A stretch of DNA of 64,000 nucleotides from assembly GCF_947498635.1 (NCBI RefSeq), contig NZ_CANMKV010000019.1:28410-92409 (forward strand), written 5' to 3'. The notes beneath the pieces were generated by a model. The model saw only the letters and a program-made list of their open reading frames with translations, searched no databases and was not told the origin of the DNA. This DNA comes from an uncultured Microbulbifer sp. GTDB taxonomy: Bacteria > Pseudomonadota > Gammaproteobacteria > Pseudomonadales > Cellvibrionaceae. The first letter of the stretch is position 1. Every line of letters starts with the position of its first letter. Shown here piece by piece: positions 25,740 through 35,554 of this stretch. The translations under genes were made by a program, and so were the position numbers.

Positions 25740-27020
25740 CTAGCGGAGAAGGCCCACTGCGTCGATAACATTGCTCTTTGCTGACACGAATTCAACCTGC
25801 TCCATAAACGAGCTATGCTTAACCAGTACACAAACTACATCCGCTTCAAGCAAAGATTGCTTTAGAGAAGTTAGTTCTACATTCGTGTAGTCCATACTTT
25901 CTGGTAACGATTCAATATTGGGCTCAACAATCTGTACCTGGCATCCGAGCTTGGCCACAGCCCTAGCAACGTCCAGTGCTGGACTTTCACGGAGGTCATC
26001 GATATCTGGCTTAAAAGATATTCCCAGGCAGGCAACGGTGATATCCCCACTGGTATATCCGGAATTTTCCCGCCGGACTTGGTCTAATTTATCCTTCACC
26101 TGATTCAGTACCCACTGCGGCTTTCCGTCATTGACTTCACGCGCAGAGCGGATCAATTGTGATTCTTCCGGACAGGAGTCGACAATAAACCATGGGTCTA
26201 CTGCTATACAGTGTCCACCAACACCTGCTCCAGGCTGGAGAATTTCGACACGTGGATGGCGGTTCGCTAGGGATATCAACTCCCACACATTAATATCCAA
26301 TTTATTGCAAATAACAGATAGCTCATTGGCAAAGGCAATATTTACATCCCTAAAGCTATTCTCGGTAAGCTTGGTCATTTCTGCGGTTCGAGCTGTAGTT
26401 ACTAGGCATTCTCCTTCAACAAAAATCTGATACAGAGCTTTGGCTACTTCAGAACATTTTGGCGTCATACCGCCAATCACTCTGTCATTTTCCACTAACT
26501 CACGAACCACATGCCCAGGCAATACCCGCTCTGGGCAGTGGGCTATACGAATATCAGAGGTTTCACCATGAGTCTGAGGGAAGGTAAGGTCAGGGCGAAT
26601 TTCTGCAAGCCACGCAGACATTTTCTCTGTAGCTCCCACGGGGGACGTTGACTCCAAAACCACCAGATCACCAGTTTTAAGCACCGGGGCCAAAGCTTTT
26701 GAGGCTGACTCAATATAGCTGAGGTCTGCCTTATGTTGCTTGCCTTCGGTATCTGAATTAAAGGGCGTAGGAACGGCAATCATAAACACATCTGCAGGTT
26801 GCGGCTTGGTAGTTGCTTGTAAATAACCTTCAGCCACCGTTGCATGTACAATCATATCCAGTTCAGGCTCAACAATATGGATATTGCCCTTATTGATCGT
26901 ATCTACAGCATGCTGGTTTATATCTACGCCGATCACTTTCTTGCGCCGAGAAGCGATCACTGCAGCCGTAGGCAAACCAATATAACCCAGTCCAATAACG
27001 GAGATAGTTTCAAAATTCAT
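25740..27020 (-). CDS. wecC: UDP-N-acetyl-D-mannosamine dehydrogenase
   Basis: 426 residues of the nucleotide-sugar 6-dehydrogenase family. ISVIGLGYIGLPTAAVIA binds NAD; VLESTSPVGATEKM, ELTENSFRDVNIAFANELS-type region and GAGVGGHCIAVDPWF (catalytic Cys271) match WecC. It oxidises UDP-ManNAc to UDP-ManNAcA with two NAD+. The partner epimerase wecB lies 79 bases upstream on the same strand, so the pair supplies UDP-ManNAcA, giving an acidic sugar to the capsule. The ATG follows AGGGAC at a suitable distance. Confidence 0.94.
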   Translation of the reverse strand: MNFETISVIGLGYIGLPTAAVIASRRKKVIGVDINQHAVDTINKGNIHIVEPELDMIVHATVAEGYLQATTKPQPADVFMIAVPTPFNSDTEGKQHKADLSYIESASKALAPVLKTGDLVVLESTSPVGATEKMSAWLAEIRPDLTFPQTHGETSDIRIAHCPERVLPGHVVRELVENDRVIGGMTPKCSEVAKALYQIFVEGECLVTTARTAEMTKLTENSFRDVNIAFANELSVICNKLDINVWELISLANRHPRVEILQPGAGVGGHCIAVDPWFIVDSCPEESQLIRSAREVNDGKPQWVLNQVKDKLDQVRRENSGYTSGDITVACLGISFKPDIDDLRESPALDVARAVAKLGCQVQIVEPNIESLPESMDYTNVELTSLKQSLLEADVVCVLVKHSSFMEQVEFVSAKSNVIDAVGLLR

Positions 27021-27099
27021 GGTTGTCCCTAAAAAATTCTTCCTGTTCGTTCTTTGAGCAATTGCTATAGCTATTGTATAGCGATTCTTTTTTCACTAA

Positions 27100-28224
27100 C
27101 TATCGCTTAAAATCAATCAACGCTTCTACTATTCGATTACATGCTTCACCATCACCGTACGGATTGTGCGCGAAACTCATTTTCTTATATGCCTCTCTGT
27201 CTGTAAGCAGAGAGGTCAGTTCCCGTGTAATAACTCCTACGTCAGTCCCCACCAGTTCCACGGTTCCAGCAGCAACCGCTTCGGGACGCTCAGTAGTATC
27301 GCGCATTACAAGCACAGGTTTTCCAAGTGAGGGAGCCTCTTCTTGTATACCTCCAGAGTCTGTAAGTATGATATTGGATTTATTCATCAAGTAAACAAAT
27401 GGCAAGTAATCCAAGGGTTCAATCAGATGAATATTGTCTATACCCTTCAACAAGCGATTAACGGGTTCACGCACATTCGGATTCAAATGTACCGGATACA
27501 CTATTTGAGTGTCCGGATGCGTTTTGGCCGTGTAGGCCAGTGCCTGGCAAATACGTTCAAATCCACCACCGAAACTCTCCCGCCTATGTCCGGTCACCAA
27601 AATCAACTTCCGAGTATCATCCAGAAAGAGAAATTTTCTGGCCAGCTCTTCGGATAATGGTTGCTCACTATCCAGCTTTCGAACTACTTCTAACAAAGCA
27701 TCAATTACTGTATTACCAGTAACAAAAACTTTATTCTCAGCTACCCCTTCATTTAGCAAATTTTTTTTCGAATTTTCTGTCGGAGCGAAATGTATTTCCG
27801 CCAAAGTACCGGTAAGCTTGCGATTAGCTTCTTCCGGCCAGGGCGAATAGAGATTGCCAGTACGTAGACCAGCTTCAACATGACCGACTGGAATTTGCTG
27901 ATAATATGCCGCCAACGTAGTAGCAAAAGTTGTCGCAGTATCACCATGCACAAGCACAATGTCCGGGTTAGCATCCGCCAAAACATTTCGCATTCCCCGA
28001 AGGATACCAGTAGTCACATCCGTTAAGTCCTGGCCTGGCTTCATTAGATTTAGATCGAAGTCAGGCTTCAGTTCAAACAGACTGAGTACTTGATCAAGCA
28101 TTTCCCTGTGTTGTGCAGTGACGCAGACATTTATATCGAACCGAGGATCATCTTGTAGCTTCAGGGCCAATGGTGCCATTTTAATAGCTTCTGGACGGGT
28201 TCCAAATACAATAAGTACCTTCAT
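27100..28224 (-). CDS. wecB: UDP-N-acetylglucosamine 2-epimerase (non-hydrolysing)
   Basis: 374 residues, matching the usual 375 or so. [13 protein letters not shown] at the start, Asp95 in HGDT, Glu117 in HVEAGL, Glu131 in WPEEANR and His213 in [10 protein letters not shown] all fall at the same numbers as the E. coli enzyme's active-site residues (recalled). [18 protein letters not shown] is the UDP-binding region. It converts UDP-GlcNAc to UDP-ManNAc for WecC. GGAAG precedes the ATG. It follows the small module protein by 27 bases. Confidence 0.95.
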   Translation of the reverse strand: MKVLIVFGTRPEAIKMAPLALKLQDDPRFDINVCVTAQHREMLDQVLSLFELKPDFDLNLMKPGQDLTDVTTGILRGMRNVLADANPDIVLVHGDTATTFATTLAAYYQQIPVGHVEAGLRTGNLYSPWPEEANRKLTGTLAEIHFAPTENSKKNLLNEGVAENKVFVTGNTVIDALLEVVRKLDSEQPLSEELARKFLFLDDTRKLILVTGHRRESFGGGFERICQALAYTAKTHPDTQIVYPVHLNPNVREPVNRLLKGIDNIHLIEPLDYLPFVYLMNKSNIILTDSGGIQEEAPSLGKPVLVMRDTTERPEAVAAGTVELVGTDVGVITRELTSLLTDREAYKKMSFAHNPYGDGEACNRIVEALIDFKR

Positions 28225-28251
28225 CTAAATCTTCCTTTAAAAACCAAAACC

Positions 28252-28719
28252 CTATAGCTTTTCATCCATAAGCTGGAATTCGAGCTCATGACAACGTCGA
28301 ACATATTTTTCCAATAGCCGCTGAGTTTCATCCAGCTGAGTGCATACCCTGTCGCCTAATTTAAGTTGATCGTCAAGAACTTCATAAGGGGAGACCTTTC
28401 TCACATCCATAGCGATGTCCTGCTGAGTCATCCGTGTCTTATGCCTTAGAGGCTGCACCTCACGTCCCTCACGTCGACCAAAACGTAAATAGTGCACAAG
28501 AGGATTTTCATTACTTTGAACTACATCCGGATAACTCTGTTGATAACTTTCACCACAAAATAAAACCGACGGACTACGCCCCATCCGCCACCCATAGCGA
28601 AGATAGTGCTGCTCAGGAGTAAGTTTGATGTTTGCTATATCCGGGTGCTGGGATTTGTACCAATCAGCATCGAAGAGAGGGGAATCTATTAGCAACTGAA
28701 TTTGATATTTTTCATCCAT
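28252..28719 (-). CDS. Small WYL/YPDV module protein with helical tail
   Basis: 155 residues, no signal peptide or membrane helix. Residues 11-90 hold two copies of the module seen in the GT2-GT4 protein and at the end of the coiled-coil protein: LFDADWYKSQHPDI ... HYLRYGWRMGRSP and SYQQSYPDV ... NPLVHYLRFGRREGR. Residues about 112-153 are a charged amphipathic helix (DDQLKLGDRV ... ETQRLLEKYVRRCHELEFQL) that could pair as a coiled coil. It has no catalytic motif. It starts two bases after the rfbB stop with GGAAG six bases before the ATG, so it is truly embedded in the operon. An adaptor that binds other module proteins is an inference. Confidence 0.72.
   Translation of the reverse strand: MDEKYQIQLLIDSPLFDADWYKSQHPDIANIKLTPEQHYLRYGWRMGRSPSVLFCGESYQQSYPDVVQSNENPLVHYLRFGRREGREVQPLRHKTRMTQQDIAMDVRKVSPYEVLDDQLKLGDRVCTQLDETQRLLEKYVRRCHELEFQLMDEKL
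28450..28689 (-). repeat. Two WYL/YPDV modules in the small protein
   Basis: Residues 11-90 carry two adjacent module copies; the second is the closer match to the consensus (NPLVHY, GRREGR). Confidence 0.82.
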
Positions 28720-28721
28720 TA

Positions 28722-29849
28722 CTATCTTCCACCATTATTAACTTGTTTAGCTTCGAATTGAGCCGGCGTCCATTCTTGATAGCTACCGTCCTTAACAGAC
28801 TTCCACCAAGTATCATTTGATAAGTACCAGTTAATCGTTTTCTGAATACCCGCTTCGAAGGTTACTTTTTGCTTAAAACCAATCTGACACATAGCTTTTA
28901 TTGAGTCTATCGCATATCTGCGGTCATGCCCTGCACGGTCGGAAACATAGGCAATCAGATCCTGTGCCTGCCCTAATCGCACCTTTTTTGCTTGAGGATA
29001 TTTCTCTACTAAATGGGCATCACTGGCAAACTTTTCGTTCATTCTCTGACATATAAATTTGACAACGTCTAAATTACTCCACTGATTATTTCCGCCGATA
29101 TTGTAGCACTCGCCGATCTGCCCCTTCTTGATCACCAAATCAATAGCGTGCACGTGATCAGCAACATAGAGCCAGTCACGAATCTGCTGGCCATCACCAT
29201 AAATCGGCAGCGGCCTATTCTGCAGGATATTGGTGATCACGAGCGGTATTAATTTCTCTGGAAAGTGGTAGGGACCATAATTATTCGAACAGTTGCTGAT
29301 GGTAACATTTAATCCGTACGTTTGATGATAAGCGCGTACTAAGTGGTCTGATGCAGCTTTACTGGCCGAATATGGACTATTAGGTGCGTAAGATGAACCC
29401 TCACTAAATGGCGGATCGTTTGGGCCCAGAGTACCAAAAACCTCGTCAGTGGAGACATGATGAAAACGATGCCTATTCTGATTTAAACCGTCATCCAACC
29501 AGATTTTCTTTGCAGCTTTGAGCAGACTATAGGTGCCAACGATATTGGTTTCAATGAACGTATCGGGGCCTGCAATAGAGCGGTCTACATGGCTCTCTGC
29601 GGCGAAGTGCACCAAAGTGTCGATCTTATGCTCCTGAAGCAATCGTTCAACTAGTCCAGTCTCACAAATATTGCCGTGATAAAAATAGAAGTTAGGTTTG
29701 TCCGCCACCAAAGCGATATTGGCTCTATTACCTGCATAGGTCAGCGTATCCAGCACAACGACCTTATCGTTCGGGTAGGCTTCCATCCAATAATGGACAA
29801 AATTGGTACCTATAAAACCAGCACCGCCGGTGACTAGTAAATTAATCAT
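28722..29849 (-). CDS. rfbB: dTDP-glucose 4,6-dehydratase
   Basis: 375 residues of the extended short-chain dehydrogenase type. VTGGAGFIGTNFVHY binds NAD; HHVSTDEVFGTL supplies Thr134-Asp135-Glu136 and YSASKAASDHL supplies Tyr160 and Lys164. NNYGPYHFPEKLIPL is a family phrase. It converts dTDP-glucose to dTDP-4-keto-6-deoxyglucose, second step to dTDP-L-rhamnose. It follows rfbD by 104 bases. The C-terminus (VKDGSYQEWTPAQF) is slightly extended compared with the usual 350-360 residues. Confidence 0.95.
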   Translation of the reverse strand: MINLLVTGGAGFIGTNFVHYWMEAYPNDKVVVLDTLTYAGNRANIALVADKPNFYFYHGNICETGLVERLLQEHKIDTLVHFAAESHVDRSIAGPDTFIETNIVGTYSLLKAAKKIWLDDGLNQNRHRFHHVSTDEVFGTLGPNDPPFSEGSSYAPNSPYSASKAASDHLVRAYHQTYGLNVTISNCSNNYGPYHFPEKLIPLVITNILQNRPLPIYGDGQQIRDWLYVADHVHAIDLVIKKGQIGECYNIGGNNQWSNLDVVKFICQRMNEKFASDAHLVEKYPQAKKVRLGQAQDLIAYVSDRAGHDRRYAIDSIKAMCQIGFKQKVTFEAGIQKTINWYLSNDTWWKSVKDGSYQEWTPAQFEAKQVNNGGR

Positions 29850-29953
29850 TATATTTCTTTAGTTTCTTTTTAATTAGTCAACCAAATCAAATCGTGCATC
29901 GTTCCCAGGTAAATTTCATCTACAAAGGAGGATCGAAATATTTTCTTGCAATC

Positions 29954-30826
29954 TTAAAGAGCAGCCTTTTCCTGCAATATCTGCCGCAATGCCTGTCGCC
30001 AGTGCTTTAGCTCTATTCCCAGCTCACTTAGAACACGGTGTTTGTCCAATACGCTATAGGCTGGGCGCGTTGCCTGAGCTGGGTAATCCAGCGACTTTAC
30101 TGGCTGTATCTGAACGTGTTTATCTACTGGCAAAAGACCAACCATTTTGCTTTCTTCGTAAATCGCTACAGCAAAATCGTACCAACTCGCGATGCCGGCA
30201 TCGGTGCAGTGATAAATTCCCTTTGTTTTTGGCTTTCTCACTAGGGCATAAATGGTTTCCGCCAGAGTGCTGGAACTCGTTGGCGTGCCTAACTGGTCTG
30301 CCACAACACTCAAACGATCGCGCTCATTCATCAAGCGCAACATAGTATTAACGAAGTTATAACCTACCTGCGCGTAAATCCAAGATGTACGGACTATGAC
30401 TACTTCAGGCAGTATTTCCTGAACAGCTATTTCTCCAGCAGCTTTGCTTTTTCCGTATACAGACAAAGGCCTTATAGGATCAGTCGCTGAATATGGACTA
30501 GACTTTTGACCATCGAATATAAAGTCGGTTGACACATGAATAAGACGGGCGCCAAACTCTTTACACGCCAAAGCTAAATTCTCAGCGCCATAGGCATTTA
30601 CTCTAAAAGCCTGCTCTGGCTCAGACTCTGCCTTGTCTACTGCCGTGTAGGCAGCAGCATTAATGACTATATCCGGCAACTCAGAGGATACTACTTCCAT
30701 AACGCTATTTCGCTGGCAAATATCCAGTTCCTTGCGGCCTAGGCCAATAAGTTCTGCACGTTGAGGTACGGACTTCCTCAGTTCACGACCCAGTTGGCCA
30801 TCCTTGCCGATTAGTAAAATTTTCAT
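29954..30826 (-). CDS. rfbD: dTDP-4-dehydrorhamnose reductase
   Basis: 290 residues. MKILLIGKDGQLGREL is the NADPH-binding start, INAAAYTAVDKAE and STDFIFDGQ follow, and the catalytic Tyr and Lys lie in SVYGKSKAAGE. PTSSSTLAE is a family phrase. It makes dTDP-L-rhamnose in the last step of the pathway. Spacing to rfbC is 135 bases and to rfbB 104 bases, all same strand. Confidence 0.95.
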   Translation of the reverse strand: MKILLIGKDGQLGRELRKSVPQRAELIGLGRKELDICQRNSVMEVVSSELPDIVINAAAYTAVDKAESEPEQAFRVNAYGAENLALACKEFGARLIHVSTDFIFDGQKSSPYSATDPIRPLSVYGKSKAAGEIAVQEILPEVVIVRTSWIYAQVGYNFVNTMLRLMNERDRLSVVADQLGTPTSSSTLAETIYALVRKPKTKGIYHCTDAGIASWYDFAVAIYEESKMVGLLPVDKHVQIQPVKSLDYPAQATRPAYSVLDKHRVLSELGIELKHWRQALRQILQEKAAL

Positions 30827-30961
30827 TGGTCAATCTTGGTGATTCTGGCCACTTAATGTTATGTCGCCGCTCTAGACCTTTCGGCCATATTGATTGCGGC
30901 CACAGGCAACATCTAAATTTAGGATTTACAGCAGGCCAACTTTATTAGGATAAATGAGCAA

Positions 30962-31510
30962 TCAATTTTGCATTACTATGTCTCTTAGAAACCTACTTTC
31001 AGTATCTTTTACAGAGAGTTTGGGTAATTCACCATTAATTAATGGCCAATCTATATTAAGAGTCGGGTCATCCCAGCGTAGCGAGCATTCGTACTCCGGA
31101 AAATAATAGTCAGTGCATTTATAGACAAACTCTGCGGACTCACTAGTTACATAGAATCCATGTGCAAAACCCTCCGGTATCCAAAGTTGACGTCGGTTCT
31201 CTGCTGAGAGTAACTCGCCAACCCACTGCCCAAAAGTAGAGGAACCACGCCGTAGGTCAACCGCCACGTCAAATACCTCTCCAGAGATAACCCGGACCAA
31301 TTTTCCCTGTGGTTGTTGACTTTGATAGTGAAGACCACGAAGTACACCCTGGGCGGATTTACTGTGATTATCCTGAACGAATACCCGCTCACCACACGCT
31401 CGACGAAATAAATCTTGACGGTACGATTCGTAAAAGAAACCTCGCTGATCGCCTAAGATATTCGGCTCAATAACCACCACGCCAGGTATTTTAGTCTCTG
31501 TGAGTTTCAT
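30962..31510 (-). CDS. rfbC: dTDP-4-dehydrorhamnose 3,5-epimerase
   Basis: 182 residues from ATG 31510 (MKLTETKIPGVVVIEP), the normal RfbC beginning and length; a TTG directly after the rfbA stop would add ten unlikely residues. DNHSKSAQGVLRGLHYQ contains the catalytic His61, and FAHGFYVTS plus WDDPTLNIDWP complete the cupin-type epimerase. It converts dTDP-4-keto-6-deoxyglucose to the 4-keto-L-rhamnose form. It follows rfbA by 30 bases. Confidence 0.95.
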   Translation of the reverse strand: MKLTETKIPGVVVIEPNILGDQRGFFYESYRQDLFRRACGERVFVQDNHSKSAQGVLRGLHYQSQQPQGKLVRVISGEVFDVAVDLRRGSSTFGQWVGELLSAENRRQLWIPEGFAHGFYVTSESAEFVYKCTDYYFPEYECSLRWDDPTLNIDWPLINGELPKLSVKDTESRFLRDIVMQN

Positions 31511-31540
31511 GTCATTTTTACCACTGATCAACCAACTCAA

Positions 31541-32455
31541 TCACCGTCCAAAAGTATGATCTCTCAGGGACTCCTCCAACAGCTGCATCAGATATTCACC
31601 GTAACCGCTTTTTATGAGTAATCGAGCTTGACTTTCAAGTTCATCGGCAGAAATAAAACCTTTCCGAAAGGCAACCTCTTCCGGACACGCAATTTTCAAT
31701 CCTTGGCGACGCTCAATGGCCTGGACAAAGTGAGCTGCCTCTAGCAGGTTATCGTGTGTACCAGTATCCAGCCAAGCTGAACCGCGACCCATCAATTCAA
31801 GATTAAGCTCTTCTCTATCCAGATAGATTCGATTTAGATCAGTAATCTCTAGTTCACCCCGATGACTCGGTCGGACTTCTTTCGCCAAATCACACACTTG
31901 GTTATCATATAAATATAGGCCTGTAACAGCGTAATTGGACTTAGGCTCTGACGGTTTTTCATCAATACTAATAACTTTGCCACGGGAGTTGAATTCAGCC
32001 ACACCATAAGCACAAGGGTCCGCAACTCGGTAACCAAATATCGTAGCTCCTTGCCGGCGAGTGTCTGCTCTGTTTAATAGCTCACTAAAATGGTCGCCAT
32101 AAAAAATATTATCCCCTAAAATCAACGCACTTGGCCGATTGCCAATATGATTGCGACCAATAATGAATGCCTCAGCCAAACCATTTGGTGAGGACTGTAC
32201 CGCGTAGGTAAGGCTAATGCCCCACTGGGCTCCATCACCTAACAACGTTTGAAATAAATACTGATCCTGGGGTCTAGTAATGATGAGTATTTCACGAATA
32301 CCTGCCAACATTAGCGTGGTAAGTGGGTAGTAGATCATTGGCTTATCGTACACCGGCATCAGCTGCTTACTAACACCTCTAGTAAGCGGATAAAGCCTCT
32401 CACCCTTACCGCCTGCCAGGATAATCCCCCTGCGCCCACTGTCAGTCGCCCCCAT
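31541..32455 (-). CDS. rfbA: Glucose-1-phosphate thymidylyltransferase
   Basis: 304 residues from ATG 32455, chosen because GGAAGG lies just before it; a TTG four codons upstream is less likely. IILAGGKGERLYPLTRGVSK is the nucleotide-binding loop, PMIYYPLTTLMLAGI and LGDNIFYGDHFSELL are the family core. It makes dTDP-glucose, the first step to dTDP-rhamnose. The four rhamnose genes run in the order rfbA, rfbC, rfbD, rfbB on the minus strand, directly after the export genes. Confidence 0.96.
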   Translation of the reverse strand: MGATDSGRRGIILAGGKGERLYPLTRGVSKQLMPVYDKPMIYYPLTTLMLAGIREILIITRPQDQYLFQTLLGDGAQWGISLTYAVQSSPNGLAEAFIIGRNHIGNRPSALILGDNIFYGDHFSELLNRADTRRQGATIFGYRVADPCAYGVAEFNSRGKVISIDEKPSEPKSNYAVTGLYLYDNQVCDLAKEVRPSHRGELEITDLNRIYLDREELNLELMGRGSAWLDTGTHDNLLEAAHFVQAIERRQGLKIACPEEVAFRKGFISADELESQARLLIKSGYGEYLMQLLEESLRDHTFGR

Positions 32456-32592
32456 AATCCCTTCCAACTTTTTAACCTCACATCGGTGCAGAAGAACTTG
32501 TAATTTGGTGCTCTACTGCTGTGACCGTTTATCAGTGTGCTTCAATATCAACAAGTAGTAATACTAATTATCCTACTACTTTCTATAGCCTT

Positions 32593-34236
32593 CTAAAACG
32601 ATAGGACTGCCGCAGTCCCAACAGCAATACGGTACAAAATTTCGGTCACATCTTTCGTTACCTGTAATTCACTAGATTGGATTTTTGGCATTACCATAAT
32701 CTCATCACCTGGACGCAGCCTATCCCCAAGTCGATTATCAAAATCTTTGTCATCAATGCGGCTGATAGTGCCATCAAGATGTAAAATAACTAGCTCACTG
32801 CGATTTGCATTATTAGCAAAACCACCCGCTAGGTCGATATAGTTTTCTAGTGTGCGTTTTTTGTTGAAAACCAACGAAGTAGGAAAGATAACCTCACCCA
32901 CAATTGATACTGTAGAGGCCCTCAAAGGAACGACTATTTCATCACCATCCTCGAGCAACATTTCAGCAGCATTTGGATTATCGGCAATAACAACTTGCCC
33001 CCTTGGCTCTGCCTTACGGGCCTGCCTGATAAAATTCTGTATCATCAGGGCATTATCTTTTTGTGCCGTTTTTTCCAGGTCGGTATTCGGTTGGCGAGTT
33101 AACACCTCCATCTGAAGAGCATCGAGTGAGCGATCTAGAGCTACTCGCTGCTTTATCGCTACACTTTTTCGATAAAGTTGGATAGATTTCTGATCCGCAT
33201 TTTCACGAAATCTTAGCTGAGCTAAAAGCTCTTCCAGAGTCGCACCATAGGGCAGCACATAGGTTGCGGGTCCATCCAGTTCACCTGATACCTTAATCGA
33301 AATAGATTGCACATCGTTATCACGCACTAACTCAACTTGCGCCCCAGGATAGAGCCTTGCTGTCATCGCCTCAGCCAGAGGCAAATAGTTAGCCTGTTGC
33401 ACATCATTCATGACCTGAGTAATTCGTGCAAAATTAGCTTGTGGATCAGGTTTACTGACAAGTAAAATTTCACCGAGCTGGGTATAGGGGCCGATAAACT
33501 CCATTTGTGCAGCTTGTTGTACGGCGCCATCAACGGTTACTGAGCCTTTTCGGGCCCCTACCACCACCACATCACCACTACGCAATTGTAATGGGGGCAT
33601 AATGCCTTCAACCAAAAAATTGTACAGATTTACTCGCTGTATCAACTTCCCTTGACGTAAAATCTTAATATCAATAAAGCTTCCACTTTTTGGATCTATA
33701 CCATCAGCACTATCCAAATAATATAGAATGGAGTCTGAACTGAAACCGTTATAAAGACCGGGATTATTGACATATCCAGTGACAAAAACCTTTACTGGCT
33801 GACTTGCCTCTAGATTGGCGTAAGCTTGAACGTTATTTTTAAAAACACGCTTTACATGACGTAATACGAAGTCGTTAAGAGCCCCATTCTTTACCCCAGC
33901 AACATGAACGGGCCCAACTTCCGGCACAAAAATATTGCCCTTGGGGTCAACAGGCAAGCTAGCACTAAAGCTGTAAGCTCCCCAAAGTTGCAAATTTATC
34001 TGGTCTCCAATGGTGATACGGTAATCTGGATTAAAACCGCTAAATGGCTGGTCCTTGAACCCCCCCTGGAAGAGCGGCTGACCGAACACCGGCACCCCAG
34101 AAGGCGGCTGCTCGGCTGGAACCGTATCATCTACCAATTGGGTTTCCAATGCAAAAGCTGTTTGACAAGCCAACGTAGCTACCAGGCCCAGACCAAGCCC
34201 TAAATTTCTTACTTTTCCTGTAATCATTTGTGCCAA
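32593..34236 (-). CDS. kpsD: Outer-membrane polysaccharide export protein, KpsD-like
   Basis: 547 residues, close to E. coli KpsD. A signal peptide (LGLGLVATLACQTAFA) leads. The export domain follows with DYRITIGDQINLQLWG and VDPKGNIFVPEVG; several SLBB-type beta-grasp segments (VFVTGYVNNPGLY, LRSGDVVVVGARKGSVTVDG, IVGEVIFPTSLVFN) follow, and the C-terminus is hydrophobic (ILYRIAVGTAAVLSF). It forms the periplasmic and outer-membrane channel for capsule export together with the KpsE-like protein encoded 79 bases upstream. A seven-G run lies near codon 58 (34060-34066). Confidence 0.9.
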   Translation of the reverse strand: MAQMITGKVRNLGLGLGLVATLACQTAFALETQLVDDTVPAEQPPSGVPVFGQPLFQGGFKDQPFSGFNPDYRITIGDQINLQLWGAYSFSASLPVDPKGNIFVPEVGPVHVAGVKNGALNDFVLRHVKRVFKNNVQAYANLEASQPVKVFVTGYVNNPGLYNGFSSDSILYYLDSADGIDPKSGSFIDIKILRQGKLIQRVNLYNFLVEGIMPPLQLRSGDVVVVGARKGSVTVDGAVQQAAQMEFIGPYTQLGEILLVSKPDPQANFARITQVMNDVQQANYLPLAEAMTARLYPGAQVELVRDNDVQSISIKVSGELDGPATYVLPYGATLEELLAQLRFRENADQKSIQLYRKSVAIKQRVALDRSLDALQMEVLTRQPNTDLEKTAQKDNALMIQNFIRQARKAEPRGQVVIADNPNAAEMLLEDGDEIVVPLRASTVSIVGEVIFPTSLVFNKKRTLENYIDLAGGFANNANRSELVILHLDGTISRIDDKDFDNRLGDRLRPGDEIMVMPKIQSSELQVTKDVTEILYRIAVGTAAVLSF

Positions 34237-34315
34237 TCTTTCTGAATCAATTTATATAAAGACAGGCTTAACCGCCCGCCCCATCTATCCTATCGAATCT
34301 GGCGATAATTAGGGT

Positions 34316-35551
34316 TTACATACGATGATCGCGAATGCTGGCAACAAGCATCTTTGCAATACCAAACAATAACAATAATATTACTGCCAAGCTTGCTAGG
34401 TTATAAAGTTTATGAGGATATTCCGCCTCCTCTGCGAGAGAGGGCTGTGTTACCACCATTAAATGCTTTAACTTTCCGGAGGCCTCCATTCGAGCACTCC
34501 CCAGTGCTTTCAGAGAAGCGGCGTAGGCATCTGTAGCGAATTGTAAATCTAACTCAAGATTCTGAAAATGAGCCCCCAGTGTATTGAGACGGTGCTCACC
34601 CTCCTCATCACCTATACCCACCAGCCGAACTTTTTCTAGCTCAATTTGCTTTTCTAAGGCGCCAATCTCCGCCTGCATGGAAATTATCTGAGAGGAATCC
34701 GTATTTAGGTATGTTTTGGCTGCGGTGAGCTTGGCTCGCTGCTCGGCTAAGCGGGCTTCAAGGTTTTGAATAATACTGCTAATCCCCTTAGTTAACTCTT
34801 CAGGGCTTACCACATTATTACTATTCTGAAAATCGAGAATATCTTGCTTTGTAATACGTAACTTGCTTTGTGCAAGTTCTACCTCGTTTTTTACAAATGC
34901 TACCTGTTTATCAGCGAGTTGATTACTCACAGCATTGACAAAATCCTCAGATTTTTGTGTCACCGTCTCTATGAGCAAACGTGCAAAGATGGGGTCAAAA
35001 GCCTGTATTTCTATGGTGATGATCCCAGTGGCCTCATCGTGCCCAACGGCAGTGTGTTCTCTATAGTATGCCAGATAATCTTCCTGGGTGGCGTCCTTAG
35101 CCAAACGGGAAAACAGATCGTGGCTGCTACTTTTGTAATAATCTGCCAACTTTAACTCCTTATCCAAATAAAGAGCCATATCGAGAGATTGTATGTAGTT
35201 GACAACCAAGAAAGCATCCTGGTTATCCGCCCCCATCCCAGGAATCAAAAACCCCAACCCAGGTGAACTACCAGGAGAGGAGGCTGTATCTTTAACTATC
35301 AGCTGAGTACTGCTCACATAACGTTCAGACACCCAAAACATGTAATAAAGGCCTACCACTAGTAAAGGTAGCAGCACGAATAGCGTGAAGCCAAAATGGC
35401 GCCTGAACAGAGACCCACTACTACCCTGTTTTTTCTCGCGGGGTATACTAGCGATTAAATATCTAATTTTTAGGATGAACAATTCAAGTATTTTGCGCAC
35501 AGATTTTTTCTTTTCTGTAGACACTGAAGAGCAATTCACTTCCATATTCAT
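34316..35551 (-). CDS. kpsE: Inner-membrane capsule export chain protein, KpsE/CtrB-like
   Basis: 411 residues. One membrane helix near residue 55 (FGFTLFVLLPLLVVGLYY) and one at the C-terminus (LASLAVILLLLFGIA) bracket a large periplasmic helical region with coiled coil (LEARLAEQRAKLTAAKTYL), the layout of the KpsE/BexC/CtrB polysaccharide co-polymerase-3 family. It links the ABC exporter to the outer-membrane channel. It begins three bases after the kpsT stop, so co-translation is likely. Confidence 0.92.
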   Translation of the reverse strand: MNMEVNCSSVSTEKKKSVRKILELFILKIRYLIASIPREKKQGSSGSLFRRHFGFTLFVLLPLLVVGLYYMFWVSERYVSSTQLIVKDTASSPGSSPGLGFLIPGMGADNQDAFLVVNYIQSLDMALYLDKELKLADYYKSSSHDLFSRLAKDATQEDYLAYYREHTAVGHDEATGIITIEIQAFDPIFARLLIETVTQKSEDFVNAVSNQLADKQVAFVKNEVELAQSKLRITKQDILDFQNSNNVVSPEELTKGISSIIQNLEARLAEQRAKLTAAKTYLNTDSSQIISMQAEIGALEKQIELEKVRLVGIGDEEGEHRLNTLGAHFQNLELDLQFATDAYAASLKALGSARMEASGKLKHLMVVTQPSLAEEAEYPHKLYNLASLAVILLLLFGIAKMLVASIRDHRM

Positions 35552-35554
35552 TGC

